A stretch of DNA of 64,000 bases from Pleurodeles waltl (taxonomy: Eukaryota > Chordata > Amphibia > Caudata > Salamandridae): positions 1,176,796,863 to 1,176,860,862 of the forward strand of contig NC_090437.1 in assembly GCF_031143425.1 (NCBI RefSeq). The letters run 5' to 3'. Under the pieces are notes generated by a model, which worked only from the letters and a program-made list of their open reading frames with translations, had not been told where the DNA came from and did not search any database. Below are positions 32,651-45,554 of this stretch, in pieces (positions within the stretch are counted from its first letter, which is position 1; each line of letters begins with the position of its first letter). The translations under genes were made by a program, and so were the position numbers.

Positions 32651-34079
32651 TCCCACAGGATCACAATATTTGTTTTTTTAAAGTATTTACAGTTTCCTTT
32701 ATCACAGTACTTAAGCCTTGCAGACCTTCTCTAAATTACTAGGGGGTGATAATACATTTATTCTGTCCCCTTATATACGTTTCTATGTTCATTTTCACAA
32801 GACCACTATTTTTTGACAATCTCCAGTAATGACGGCCATTTCATTTCTTCTTCTCCAAAATCCAGCCAATCAGAGCACTCGCTCCTGCGATAGTGAGTCA
32901 GATGACGGAAAAAAGGGGCCTCTTGACCTATCAGGTTGCTCCATTTTTTCTTGCAAACCTAATATGCACATATGTTTGTCCCTTAATATCTCATAAACGA
33001 CTCAAAGGTTTTTCCCCAAATCACAAAAAGCACACTTTCTATATCAAGATCTATCTTCCTGTCAAATGTGGTGTAAATCTGTTCAGCAGATTTTGCAATA
33101 TCACTTTTCAAAAAAGTCTATAGAAAATGCATGTTTTTTTTGTTTTTTAAATTTGGGACCCCTCCTTTTTTCTCAGCCTCTGCTTGACAGGTCTCCCCAA
33201 TATATTCCATGCACAAATTAGGCAAAAAAGAGAAACATTTTGGAAAGTTTTGTGGAGATTTGTCAAATGGCACCAAAGTTGTTACAAAACAAAAAAGAAA
33301 TCTCCTATGGACATTCTGACTTAGCTATAGCTGCCCAGTGGTGACTGCTACTGGGGAATATTTATATATTTACATATGTAGTATATAGAATTACCATCTA
33401 ACTCCAAGTAATTCCCAAGGTATTGCTGTTTCATCCTATTGCTTTGATCAGCAGTGCTTCAGCAAAGTTTTCGTCATACACCTCTTTGCATCTTTAGTTC
33501 GGGTAAAAGACAACAACTCAGTGCCAATTTGGTTTATATGGTGCTCAGACCATAAACACTTCCCCATCTACAAGGGTGCTGATTTCTATAGGATGAAAAC
33601 GTGATAAGAATATGACATTTATTGGTTTAGCTTACCTTCAGATATCCATCTCTTTAACCATGGTGATCAGTGTAAGGTAAACATAGATCTGACTTTTGCA
33701 TTTCATTATAATGTTCTTTACTGCTTTTTCTCTTGACAAAAAGTAGAATAGCCACGGAAAGTCTTCCTTACGAATACGAACTACAGTTGTGTGACATATA
33801 GTTTGTTGACCATTGTCAGTGTTGATTTTCATTCCTGTTATTATCATCTATTTTAGCAGTGATTAATTTATATATAAGCGCAGGGGTCAAAAATGTTTCT
33901 TGAATGTCTTCTCTTTGTTCCACCATTGCTACTTTATTTCACTATTGTAGTTTTTTTACAGCCATACCTTCTTCTTTTGTCACCTTTTCATATTTTTCAC
34001 TGCTCTTTTCTTACTCCCTACAAAAAAAAAGAGTTATTAATTGAGAGGAGTGGAAGCCCCACTGAAATAATAAACGCAA
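32651..34079. other. AT-rich stretch, one interspersed repeat, no gene
   Basis: 32790-33300 holds the minus-strand relative of 20555-21020. The rest shows no long frame, terminal repeat or tandem structure. Confidence 0.5.
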
Positions 34080-36688
34080 TCCTTGTCAGGGTGAACAACA
34101 AACAGTCTCTAAATTAACCTGTGCTTAGCCGTCTGGTAGCTTGGCACAAAAGCAGTCAGGCTTACCTTAGAGACAATGTGTGAAGTATTTATGCAGAAAT
34201 GAAAAAGTGAAAACACAACACAAGAAAATTCCCAAAGAAATTTAGAAAAAATAGAGTGCATTTTAATAAATGAAGTGACACCAAAACAAATTAACTGCAA
34301 TCAGTAGGACCATACTTATGAGTTTTTAAATTTTCTAGAGTAAACAGCACCGAAAAGCACAAAGAGCCAACTGAGGTTATCTAGTCGTGCTGGACTGGGA
34401 CGTCATAAGTTCAGGCCGACTGCAATGGAGTTTGGGCTGGGTACAGGACCAAATTTGGCCCGCTTGGAGTTGTACCATTGTTTCCTGAGTGTTGCGAAGC
34501 GAGGTCCAGCTCGGTCTGTGCCATGCTGCATCGGTCATGGTGAAGCCGCAAATCAGGAGCTGTGAGGTGCTGCGATGCAAGGTCCTGCATCCAGTTGCAT
34601 TGCTCTGTGTTAGTTCCGATGAAGCCGCTGGTCAGGAGTTTTCAGGTGTTATGATATTTAGATATAATCCCAGATTTATTGGGTAAAGGTTCATATGCTC
34701 ATTTTCGTTTTGGGAGTTTACCGAAGATGTCCTTAAAAAGTAGCTAGGGATCAATTCCTACCTCTGATTTATGTCCAGCATGTTGTGGTAGCTCAGAAAC
34801 TGTTGAACATTTTATGTTTTTTTGCCTTGCCAACTCCTCCCCTCGGTCACAACGGATTCGTAGAAATTGCTGAGAAATGGGCTTGAATCAATGTTGCACA
34901 GCAATAAGGGTTTTAAAAAGTGATAGTTCTAATGATTTAATTCTTGCAGTCATCAAGTTTTTAGTGGCAGCATGGCACATACGCAATTGTTTTTAAATCA
35001 TCTTTTATGATGGACTATGGGTGAAAGTTTTAGATTTGAGAAGTTTAAGATTCTAAGTACTTATTAGTTTTACCTTTATAATTGCACTGGGTTTTAAATA
35101 TTTTAATCTGGATTTTAAATTGTATTGTGATGCTTTGATGGTTATTTGACCGAATAAAGCTTGTTGTTGTTGTTGATACAAGGTTCTATGTCAGGTTGTG
35201 TCGCACTGCGTGGGTTCCAATGAAGATACTGATCAAGAGCTCCGAGGTGCTGAAATGCAAGGCCATGTGTTGAGTTGTGCTGCACTGCGTTGGTTCTGAT
35301 GAAACCTTCAATTGGTCTGGATAGAGTATACTCTGATTCCAGCCAACTGTCCAGGACCTGGAAGGCACCTCTTGGGGATCAGGACTCAATCCAGCAGTGG
35401 CCTGAAGAAGGCATCAGGCAGGTACAGGCAGGTCCAGTTGATGCTTGTCACCTGTGCTTTTGCAGGGCAGCGCTCTGGAGTTTGTTCTGTCCCTGTAGAT
35501 CATGCCTGAGGCTAGTCAGCTAAATCTTGGAATCACTCTGGTGGTCCGACTCATTATAGCAAGCCCAGTCTTCCTTCCTCTGGCACCAGGGCAGCAGGGC
35601 AGTCCTTCTAACAGGAGGGCAGCAGGGCACTACTTTTTCTGAGTCTTCCACAAATCATGAAGTGATCTGATGTGGAGTCTGTGGGTGGGTAATGCCCCCT
35701 TTGTATGCCCTTCCTCCTTCCTGAGTTTGTCTCCATACTTGGGTGAAAAAAGTCCAGGGAAAGCCTAGTGTCAGGTTCCTTTTTGTGTATTGTAGACCAA
35801 GCCATTTAAAGTGCAAGTGGGGCTGGGTGCAACCCCTAGTCAGCTATCCTGGCAGGATGGATCATCCTGCTCACACCTAGCCCCTTTGTCCCCATATCTG
35901 GAATAAATCAACAACACATCACAATAGAGACAGGCACAGTCATATGGGCCTGGTAACTGGCAGAAAGGCACTGTAGGTTTGGCCACAAAAGTGTCAACTT
36001 TCTAAAAGTGGCAATTTAAGATTTGTAACTTAACATGCATATTTACCATTAAAGAGGGTTTTAAATTAGAATTCAAAAGAGTCTAAGATGTATTTCTCTA
36101 TCTGCTCTTTTAAAATGCAATGAGGCAAACCAGTGTTAGTCTATGAGAAAAGCTTGGTCCTACAACAGAGAAAAAGAACTTTAGTTCTTCACTTAAAACT
36201 TAATCCCACATGCCCTACTTTTTAAATACCATGTACCCTTCCATAGACATTTGTTATGGTCCACCTTACAGGTGATTTGTAAGCATTAAAAAGGAAGGTT
36301 TAGGCCATGCAAAAGGTTTATTTTGCCAGGTCGAATTGGCAGTTTAAAACTGCAGTACAGGCTGCAGTGGCAGGCCCGAGACATGTTTTACAGGGCTACA
36401 TTAACGGGCGGCCTGCTGAGTACGACAGGCCTACTGGTAGAATTTAATGTACAGCCCTGGGTACATGTAATGCCATTTACTAGGGACTTTTAGGTAAATT
36501 AAATGTGCCAATTCTGTGTAGGCCAGTTTTACCGTGTTTTAACAAGGCAGCACAAGCACTTTGGCACCGGTTAGCATTGGTAAAATACACAGAGTCCTAA
36601 AGCTAAGAGAAACTAATTTGGAAAAACAGGAGGGGTAAAGGCAAAAAAAACTTTGATGGACTACCACCCAAGGGTGTCATGTCTAAAA
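34080..36688 (-). mobile_element. Long LTR, reverse orientation, with nested LINE 3' end (copy A4)
   Basis: On the minus strand it starts at about 36688 (TTTTAGACATGACACCC, canonical TGTTGGACC/TGTTAGACC). It runs through AGTCCCTAGTAAATGGCATT (about 36480), and GCCACTTTTAGAAAGTTGAC (about 36010), and near 34120-34190 reaches the GGTAGCTTGGCAC and GTGTGAAGTATTT end block seen in other copies. A CpG-rich segment with about 70-bp imperfect repeats (CGAGGTGCTG...ATGCAAGG) occurs at 34490-34640 and 35180-35300, split by the LINE. No internal retroelement sequence is attached, so it is solo or truncated. Confidence 0.72.
34650..35177 (+). mobile_element. 3' end of a LINE with (TTG)n tail inside the long LTR
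   Basis: Ends GACCGAATAAAGCTTGTTGTTGTTGTTG, an AATAAA followed by a TTG microsatellite, typical of 3' ends of some LINEs. A frame around 34790-34840 gives an EHFMFFC-like block resembling the Cys/His cluster at LINE ORF2 C-termini. The surrounding LTR repeats resume at 35180. The family is not identified and the left boundary is approximate. Confidence 0.6.
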
Positions 36689-38481
36689 CTCCCTTTTTAG
36701 CCTTTCTCCCTTTTTTACTGTGGGCCAAATGTAAATGGAGACCACCAAATAGTAAACTTACGCCTGAAAAGCCCACCTGCTGTCAGGCATGTCTACCTTA
36801 AGCCAAAACCAGGACTAGCCGCATAGCATTAGGGCTCATTGTGCAAGGAATACCCATTAGAAAGTATCATGTCCACTAGAGTTAGGGATTTCTAACCTGC
36901 ATCCATGCAGATACACTTACTCTTTCACTCACTGAAACACTCATGAAAACACACACACAGACACACACACATGTACACTGTAACAGGTAGTTTGGAAGGA
37001 CTATGTTAGAGTCTTCAAAGGTGCAGTAACTTTGGGCATAAATGTTGAAAGGTGATCTGCCTCATGCAGCCCCATGTAGGAAATGTATTGATAAGGTTGG
37101 GAACATACATACTACCTGTTACTTAGTTTTTCTGTTGTACTGCATTTTTTACAAGAACATTCAACCTTGAAAAGGCGCTAGGCCTAACAGCCTAGCACCT
37201 CTCTCTACCTAGATGATTATGGACTTTGAACTCTAGCTACATACTAGCCTGATAATCTTATTAAACATGTGGATGAATAAATTGATCTTCTACAGCCTCT
37301 GAACCTATCTGTATGAATGTTTGGAAGCTATAATTATAGTTGAAATGTCGGGTATCTAAAACCCTTAACTCCTTACATGTATGTGTAAGTCTAGCCCCTG
37401 CTGAAGCCCAGCACCTTGGTGTGGCAATTGAAAGCTGGTCTCTTTCAGGTGCATGCCCTCCTACTCAGGAGACTACTATTTTATGGTTCAGTCCTTGAGA
37501 AAGGAGAGGTGTGCTGGTGTCTCTGAGGGATTCACTGAAGGATATGGTTTGGTGCTAGGTAAGCCCTGGGATCAGGAAGCAAGAAGGTGAAGGTAGCATA
37601 ACTTTGCCTCCAACTCTGTGCCTAATAGGCTCACTGGAGATCAAGCACCCGGGCAGTTCTGCCTGTTTTTCCTAGGTTGATGCTCTGCAGTCCTTTGTCT
37701 GTTTTGATTATCTATTAATCACACCTCCATATGAAGGCCTTCTGATGTATTAAGAAATCTGTTGCTGCCAGTTCTTCCGTGAGCAGTGTCTTTCCCTCTT
37801 CTGTGTACCATCTCCACCAGTAACACCTCACCTGGAACACTTCTGTGCAGTTTATTTGACTGTAAGCAGTCCGCCGCATTGCAGCCGCTGCGCCACGCAG
37901 TGGCCCTCTTGCGGTGAACTTGGAGTCTCATGAGTCAAGTATGTAGAAATGACTCATAGCCTTCTCTCTCCTCACTCAGTTCAACTTGTCTTTAAGACAT
38001 TTCCTTTCCCCTTTTAGCCTCCTTACTGCCAGCTACTTTCATTGTGGCCTATCCCCAGTCCCCTGGATATAACATCAATCCACACCTGGTATACATTGAT
38101 CATTTTGACCTTTTTCCTAATTTACCTGTTACTAGTTGGGGCTCTTATTTACCATTCCCGTTCTCTCCCTTTTATATGGAATCATCTACTACTCACTCCT
38201 GTTTCCAATGTGTTGTGCCCAGTTGCAAGTAATATCATAATTGCTGTCTTGTACATATTGATTTTACGAGTTGAAATTTCAGTTTTGGTTTGTACTCTTA
38301 ATTTCATATTTATGTGTGTTTTCTATTTTTGTGTTTAATTTTAATTCAGTAATGTCTCGGCCCGATATCGACTAGAGTCTTGAAGATTATCCCTTATTTG
38401 CAAAAGATTAAAATGTCGTTGACAGATAATACAAGATCCATCTTTATTATATCAAGTTTGAACATAAGGGCTGTGTATATA
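36689..38481. other. No recognisable gene; short CA microsatellite
   Basis: 36950-36972 is a short ACACAC repeat. Frames such as 38042-38338 have no recognisable motif. I see no terminal repeats. Confidence 0.5.
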
Positions 38482-40548
38482 TGCTGGAAATGGTCATTTT
38501 GCAAGGTTATCGCCAAAGCTTTTGCCTCTAACCTCCTGTTTTTGACTATGTGCTGCATTTAATTTTTGCTGGCTTTAGGACATTGGGCACTTTACCACTG
38601 CTCACCAGTGCTAAAGTGCAAGTGCTCCCTGTCTACATTGTATTGGTGATTGGTTTATCCATGATTGGCATATTTGATTTACTAGTATGACCCTAGTAAA
38701 GTGCACTATGTGTAGCCAGGGCCTGTAAATCAAGTACTACTAGTGGGCCTTCAACATTGATTGTGCTACCCACATGAGTAGCCCTGTAAGATGTTTTACA
38801 CCTACCACTGTAGTGTCTGTGTGTGCAGTATTACACTGCCATTTTGACCTTGCAAGTACACACACTTGCCAGGCCGAAACCTTCCCTTTTAGGGTGCAGT
38901 GTATTTAAAAGGTACAACATGTGCTGGTGTGTTTTACATGTCCTGACAGTGAAATACTGATAAATTAGTTTTTTTCACTATTGCACGGCCTATCTCTTCC
39001 ATAGGGTAACATCTTGATTACCTTGAAATATCTATTAAGCGCAAATTCCCCTTGGAAGCAGATAGAGATGTGGAGTTTGGGGTTTCTGAACTCATAATTT
39101 AAAAATATATCTTTTGGTGAAGATAGTTTTTGAATTGTGAGTTTGAAAATGCAAATGCCACTTTTAGAAAGTGGGAATGTTCTTACTTAACCATTCTGTG
39201 CCTCTGCATGTTTACTGAATACACGTCAGGATGTCATCTGGTATGTCTGTGCATTCATTCTAGACAGTCACACAAAGAGAGCTGAGGTATGCCCTGCATA
39301 TCCTGATGACCCATGACAAGGCTGATAGTTCTTCCTGAGCTAGAGTGGTGGGAGGAGCTGACACTTGTACCTGAGTAGGGCTGGGCCTGTCCTCACAAAA
39401 AAAAGTCTCCGACCCCCTGGAGTGTGTCTGGGGCCAGGGCAGGGAAAAGTAGGGTCTTCAAAGACTGAAATGGGTATAATTATTGGACCTCTGACCTCAC
39501 ATAGTTAGAATGTGGATAGAGGAAATTCTGCCAGGACAAAGAACTGAATGCTGTAGGAGGGACTGCCACTCTGCCTGTTGTTTTTTGTGCTGGCCTGCTG
39601 CTTGTTGTGTCTGTCCTGGGAGGGAAAGGCCTGGACTTGGCTTTCTGCATCCTGCTTCCAAATGTTTTCCAGGGGCTTGGACTGAGCTTGCCTCCCGTTA
39701 AGAAGTCTCAGGGACATCAAAGTCTTCATCTGCCAGTGCCTGGGCTCTTCTGCTGAGTGTCCTAACTTACCAAGTGGTGCCATCTCCAGTCCCTGGGCCC
39801 CTGGAAGTGCAAGGTGGTGATCTGAAGGAGAAAATCCAAGCATCAATGTGCTGTGCTGGAAGAATTGATGCAGCGCCTGCCTCGCAGTTGAAAAATTGAC
39901 ACAACGCCTTTCTCGTGGATGCAGAATCAACAGAGTGCCTGTTTCACCACAGTCCCACCAACACAGTGCGTCTGTATTTTCCACTCATCGTCCCTGGGTG
40001 CCGAATTTTCCTCGACCCCTGCACTGCAGTAAGGAACCAAGGCTGCGTATCCGGAAATTGATTCATCGCCTTTCCTGCGAGGACAGAATCAACGCATCAC
40101 CTCCCCTGTGCAGTAGGGAACCAATGGATTGCTGTGCTTTTCTGGCACCTCACATCCTCTGAGGCCCGCATCATCTTAGTTTTTTACCCATCCAAGGTAC
40201 TTTGTGCTAAAGATGGATACATCCCTTGAGTCCTATAGATTAAGACTTGCTTAAACTTTGAACAAGATATTTTGACTGGTGTATGTTGGAGTTTCCGCAT
40301 TTTGATCTTGTTTTACTCAGATAAATATTGTCTATTTTTCTAAACTGGGATGGAGTCCCTTTGTAGTGTTTTCACTGTGTTTCTGTATGTGTGTGTATAA
40401 ATAATTGACACATTGCCTCAGAGATAAGCCTGGATGCTTGAGCCAAGCTACCAAGGGAGTGAGCAGGGGTTATCTTAGCTGTGTGTGGCTCTCTTACTCT
40501 TACTACAGTGAGGGTCCCTACATGAGATTAGAGACCCCATTTCTAATA
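38482..40548 (+). mobile_element. Long solo LTR, complete (copy A5)
   Basis: Starts TGCTGGAAATGGTCATTTTG, collinear with TGTTGGACCTGGCCCTTTTA of copy A6, and ends CCCCATTTCTAATA (canonical TTTCTAACA). Flanks ATATA (38477-38481) and TTATA (40549-40553) fit a 5-bp target duplication with one change. It is 2067 bp long, with no internal region and no second LTR beside it. It contains the GCCACTTTTAGAAAGTG block (about 39150), a CpG-rich part with ATTGATGCAGCGCC-type motifs (39840-40100) and the terminal GCCTGGATGCTTGAGCCAAG segment. Confidence 0.82.
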
Positions 40549-42091
40549 TTATATTTGATGATACATTATATTTTGTAATTTGTACACTTGTATCAGAAAC
40601 GTTTGAGCACTGATCACCATATTCACCTCGCTGATCACCACTACTTTTTTTGCTGTGTTTTGTATTGTTTAAGATCAATATATTGAAAAATACAATTATG
40701 TTTTTAGGAAATCACTTTGTGCTGCCTATTAATGTTACCATAGGGCCCTCTGTTGCTTATAGATTATCAGATAACACAGGTTCCTATGGATTCCAGGGTC
40801 TCCCTAGTTCTGTATAACACTTGAATCCGTAAAGCCAGCCATCTGAGCTCTAGAAGCAAAAATATGACCCTCACTGGGAGACTTAATGGCTTTGGCGTAG
40901 AAGGCAATGGCCTTCCTCTGATCCACGGAAGGACAACACGTTGCAATCTGCTGGTCACTTAGGAGGTACTAGCTGTCTGGCAAAGGAGCATAAAGAATAT
41001 GCAGAACATATGACAGCCTTAGCACTACCTATTTTGACTTAGAAATGTCACTGAGAGCTTCTTCTATTTGTCCCCCGGCTCCTCCTAAAAAGCCTTGCCC
41101 CTGCCACTGTTGGGGAGAGAAACAGTTTGGTTCCTGTTAGATGGAAGCAGAGCTTATCCAAATAAAAGAGTTGCCAGGGAGCTGAACCGGGACCTGCCTG
41201 GTGGCAGAAGGTGTCTTCCATTTTGAAACAGAGGCTCCTGGGTAATGTTACATTAAGGCAAAGAGGAAGTGCTGCAAAATGACTTTGGCATGGAACAAGA
41301 AATTACCCAAACTGGGTGAGAAAAATTCTCCAATCACTGTCTAGTGCACAGGAATTTACTGGCACCTCCTGACCATATCGACAAAACATTTCTCACCATT
41401 GGGGAGACTACAATGAGAAATTTGCCGCTGCTACAGGAAAGATGATTCTGGGCTCCAATGGGAAGAAAAGAACGCAAAGACTCATGACTCCTTCTGGCCA
41501 CCCAAGGTCTAAAACTGGTTTCTGAGGGGCAAGTGGCTGGCCTCACGGTTGGATGCACAGTGACCCAAAAAAGAAGAAGGCCTCCTGACTCCCAGAGGAC
41601 CCAGCTGACCACAGAGCACTGGGCCATGCAGGAGACCTGGATGGAGATAGACTGGACCCTTCAGGAGACTTGGCTGGAAAGAGAGCTAGTGCCGAAGCCT
41701 CTGCCTTGAGATGCTATATATGCATGTATTGCATGGTATATAACAATTTGTTTCTGCTGAGACATTTGCCCTTGTCCTGCCATTCATAGAATTGACACCA
41801 CTCCCATGTGTTCCGATTCAGATAATTGGCCTATCTAATTGCACCTTGCGCTTCTCTGTACTAGCTGACACTTACAGCTAGCCACTGTTAATCATTTGTA
41901 TCAAATGTTTGGCCTCCTCCCTTTCGCTCTTTGCCCCAGCAATTTTGCATTCATCCATTCTTCTTTCAAGCAGACTTGACTCCCTGCTCTAATCCTCCCT
42001 TGGCACAAATCCCTTCTGCATGCTCAGAGCAAGGTTACCTGTAATATCATTAATTGTATATGGCACATTACAAAATGTAAAAAGACTCTCA
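40549..42091. other. No recognisable gene or element
   Basis: Short frames only (for example 41334-41627 minus) without recognisable motifs. No terminal or tandem repeat seen. Confidence 0.5.
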
Positions 42092-42631
42092 GGGGCAGAT
42101 TCATGAGAAAATGGCACATCGGTCCCAATGCGCCACTTTTCTTGTATCCTCCTTGCCTCCCCTAACGACACAATGGTTGCCCTGTGTTTACAATTGGCGC
42201 ACCATGGAAGTCATTACAACAACAGTGTCATCATATTTGATTCTGTTATTGCACTTTGCTTCACTAGCATCAAAAATGTTGACGCTCGTACAGCAAAGCA
42301 CAGAAAGACTCATAGATTATTATGGGTGTGTCACTTTAACGCCTGCCCTGAGCAGGCATTACAAATAATGGAAAAAATGGCGAAGTGAAATCTTGTACAT
42401 TTCATTGTGCCATTTCTTCAGGCCTCCCTGTGTGGGAATGCCCCTCCTTGCATACATTATGCCTGACACAGGCATAATGTGGCACAAGAGGTTGTAATGT
42501 GGTGCAGTGCCTGCATTGCGCCACTTTGTAAATATGGTGCGGGGGAATGGCCACCTTTATGCCGCCTTAGCATCATAAAAATGATGCTAAGGAGGCATTA
42601 AGGCAGTGCTAGGGGCTTCTAAACCTGCCCC
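42092..42631. mobile_element. MITE copy 4 (subfamily II), diverged
   Basis: Ends GGGGCAGATTCATGAG and CTTCTAAACCTGCCCC; the internal sequence follows 21031-21523 (ATGCGCCACTTTTCTTG, GGCGCACCATGG, GCAAAGCACAGAAAGAC, TTGCATACATTATGCC). Flanking triplets TCA and TTG no longer match. It is noncoding. Confidence 0.78.
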
Positions 42632-42882
42632 TTGGTATTAAAATAGCACTTGCACAATGTGTGCTACAGTATGAAGTACCCACCTGGTTGTGCACGGTGC
42701 CCTTTGTTATAGTAGCTCTATGTCCCCGACCCCATGACTACTGTAGCTCATCTTCTTTAATTATAAGCTTGTAAATAACAGAGATGTGGTATTGTTTTTA
42801 ACTTTTGGAGCTCACCTACTTTTCCAACACTATGAGGTTTCTTTTGTTCTCTACTCCTATTTCGGTATGGCCTACCCTATGC

Positions 42883-44495
42883 TGAAGCGTAATTATAATT
42901 AATAAGAGTGTGCTACTAAAAGGAAATTAAATAACGTGTTTAAAATGTGTAATTCTGAAAAGAAGTGTTTTAGAAAAACGTGTGCTTTATAAAACATGAG
43001 CACTCTGGTGGTAGCCATAAATCTAGTTTGACAAAAATAATAAATAACTGTCTAAAGAAATCTATATTTTTTGGTTTATTATTAAATGTATTAAAAGATT
43101 AATAGTTTGAAAATTATGAAATGTTTAACTATGCATGTTTTAGAATTCATCTTAAAAAGGCCTCATGTTAGAAATAAATGCAGCTGCAATGCTTGTTGTG
43201 AAATTATTTTTCAAAGCTCACTGTAGAAAAGTTTTGTTCTTATGTTGCAACATTTGTCTGGTTTCCTGAAGATAACATGTTTCCTGAAAATAACATGTGG
43301 TTGTGAAACAAGGGCTTACTGAATTTCTGAATAGGCTTTATGTGTAATCTGCAACATTTATATTTTGCTGCGGAAACTGGTGACTGCATGGAGGAAGGAT
43401 GAACTAATGGTGAACTCAAAAAATGAAAAGGTTACAGCAGAGAACGTGGAGTGAATTCAATTGGCTTTTGACCCCAACCACCCATAGACTGGCCAATAGA
43501 CTTTCAGCTAGTTGCTTTCTAGGAGTTTAATATAACAAATTAAGATTATGTAGAGTTTCCGAGTTCTGCTGCTCATGTCAGGGCAGACTTCTTCTGTTCC
43601 TGTTTGCCTTGCAGCTCTTAGCTATGTTCAGATGTGCTTTTATTATTGCTAGTGTAACAATATGCAGTGTGTTTTAGCTTTCTGCCACTGACAGTTCAGA
43701 TACGTGAAGGCCAAACATTACTGAACTGTTTTGTATATTATCACTGACCAATGAAGATGACAGAAGGTGCTCCACTGATGAAGACATTGCTGCCTGCTGA
43801 TCCATTTAGGAGAGGTATTACCACATTGCACATTTGTCTTTCTTGTTAATTTTTTTATGTGTTCTTTTTAGAAACCCAAACACTGTTTTTGGTTAGTGCC
43901 ATAGTCAGATCTTTTTCCAAATACATTTTTGTCTTGTTTTCTTTTTGCATGAAGCCCAGACATGTTTATCAGATTAAAGTGATAGCTAAGGATGCACATT
44001 CTAAATTTGACTGTTTTGTATAAATTGATTGTAAACAATTCATCTGCAATAACTGAATGTATTCTGTGACTATTATTCATTTGCTATTGTTGTTATTCTG
44101 CATGGTGGTTCTTGAATGTCTAATGATAAATATTTTGTCTAGACTGAGATACTTCCAAAGGTTTGGTCAGCCTGTTTTATTCATGTACTTTTATCATTTG
44201 GTCTTGCATTTGGTTTACGTGATCTTAGCATTGTTAATCTAAAGGGAAATAATTGTCCGAAATGTAATAAACTGGTGTGGAGATTCATTGCCACATGGGT
44301 CATGGTGCGTATAAATGACTGACTCTAGTATGAAAGGTGATGTTTATTGATTTGATTTCATTGTTGTAAACCATCTCACCCCCTATCTGAGTCCAAAGGT
44401 CTGTGTCAAACCTCTAAGGTTAATTGATGGTTACCCCATACGTATCACCTTCTAAATAAATTATCAGAAGAAATATAAGGCTAGACATGCCCACA
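42883..44495 (+). repeat. ERV 5' LTR
   Basis: Starts TGAAGCGTAATTATAATTAA and ends ATGCCCACA. Aligns along its length with 52172-53772: both have GTGTGCTACTAAAA, GAGCACTCTGGTGGTAGCC, ATGCAGCTGCAATG-like and GGTTTACGTGATCTTAGCAT. The exact first base is uncertain, because the first 20 bases align with a gap. Confidence 0.87.
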
Positions 44496-44499
44496 AATC

Positions 44500-44517
44500 T
44501 GGTAGCAGAGGATGGTT
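44500..44517 (+). other. Primer-binding site for initiator tRNA-Met
   Basis: TGGTAGCAGAGGATGGTT is exactly complementary, over 18 bases, to the 3' end of vertebrate initiator tRNA-Met (…CCATCCTCTGCTA plus CCA). It lies four bases after the 5' LTR end, where minus-strand DNA synthesis is primed. Initiator-Met priming is common in Ty1 and Ty3 elements and less usual for vertebrate retroviruses. Confidence 0.88.
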
Positions 44518-45554
44518 ATGTCTCAATAGGGGGGTTGGTTATGTCTTAATGGGTGGGTTGGTTACTCAATAGGAGGGTTAGATGTCATTTAGAAAGAATT
44601 TGAAGATTTTGTTTCACCATTGCTTGATGAAATTTTGAAATTTGGTTTTGCCAATGCTTGTTTGGATGAAATTTGATGTTGCCAATGCATTGAGAGTAAT
44701 GTACAGAATATTTATAATTCAAATGCTGAGATGAAGAGACCCAATGTGGGAGTCATGTCTCCTATGAATCAGACTTATGACAAAACAGGTCCACTGATTG
44801 ATCTGAGTTATTCTAGGACTTCACAGAATTTGGGAAAGTCAGATTTGAATTCGAATTTGTTTCTGATGACTCCTGAGACTCTATGTATTACCCCACTGGG
44901 CATATCCAATGTAATGTTCTCAGCGTTCCTAGTGTGATTTATGATTGGGTTAGGGTTTTGCGCTTGCACTGCTTTAGCAAATTGCAGGTGAATTGTGATG
45001 TTTGAGAGAAATAGGGAGTTTGCGTACACCAATGTAGTTTGCTAGGGAGTATGCGTACTCCAAAGGGTGTATGTAGGGAGGTCGTCGTACTTCAATTGTG
45101 TGTGGCGCTTTGTGCTAAAAAATTGCCTATGTGGTTGTTTGATATACGGACTGTGCGTGGTCTAAGAAGCCAGAATATTGAATATTGTACAAGTGTAGGA
45201 TAGACTTGGTCGTTGTTGTAACTTGTCTGTTTAGTTAGTGAATCGGGCGTGATTGACAAATAGTATTCCTAGAGAGTGTGGTAAAGGGAGTGCGAGTTTG
45301 ACTGATATTGGTGATTCCTGAGTGCACAAGGAGGAGCTATTGTTAGTCAAAGGTAGAATTTGCTGGTCGAATTTTACTTGCGAATCAGAGAAAGCCAAGG
45401 TCGAATGAGTAGTTGTTACAGCTAAAAGCCGCAGTCGAAAATTCCGTAAGGCTCCCGAAGGGATTTTATTTAGCAGAAAAGTTGATGTGTTGATTTTTCT
45501 TCAGTGCTCAGAAAATTTTGTGTTAATTTTTGTGAGAATTGTAATTTGGGGAAC

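Noticed and set aside
38042..38338. 98-codon frame with hydrophobic stretches that could be a small membrane protein.
   Set aside because: AT-rich sequence produces hydrophobic codons by chance; there is no homology, splice context or conservation.
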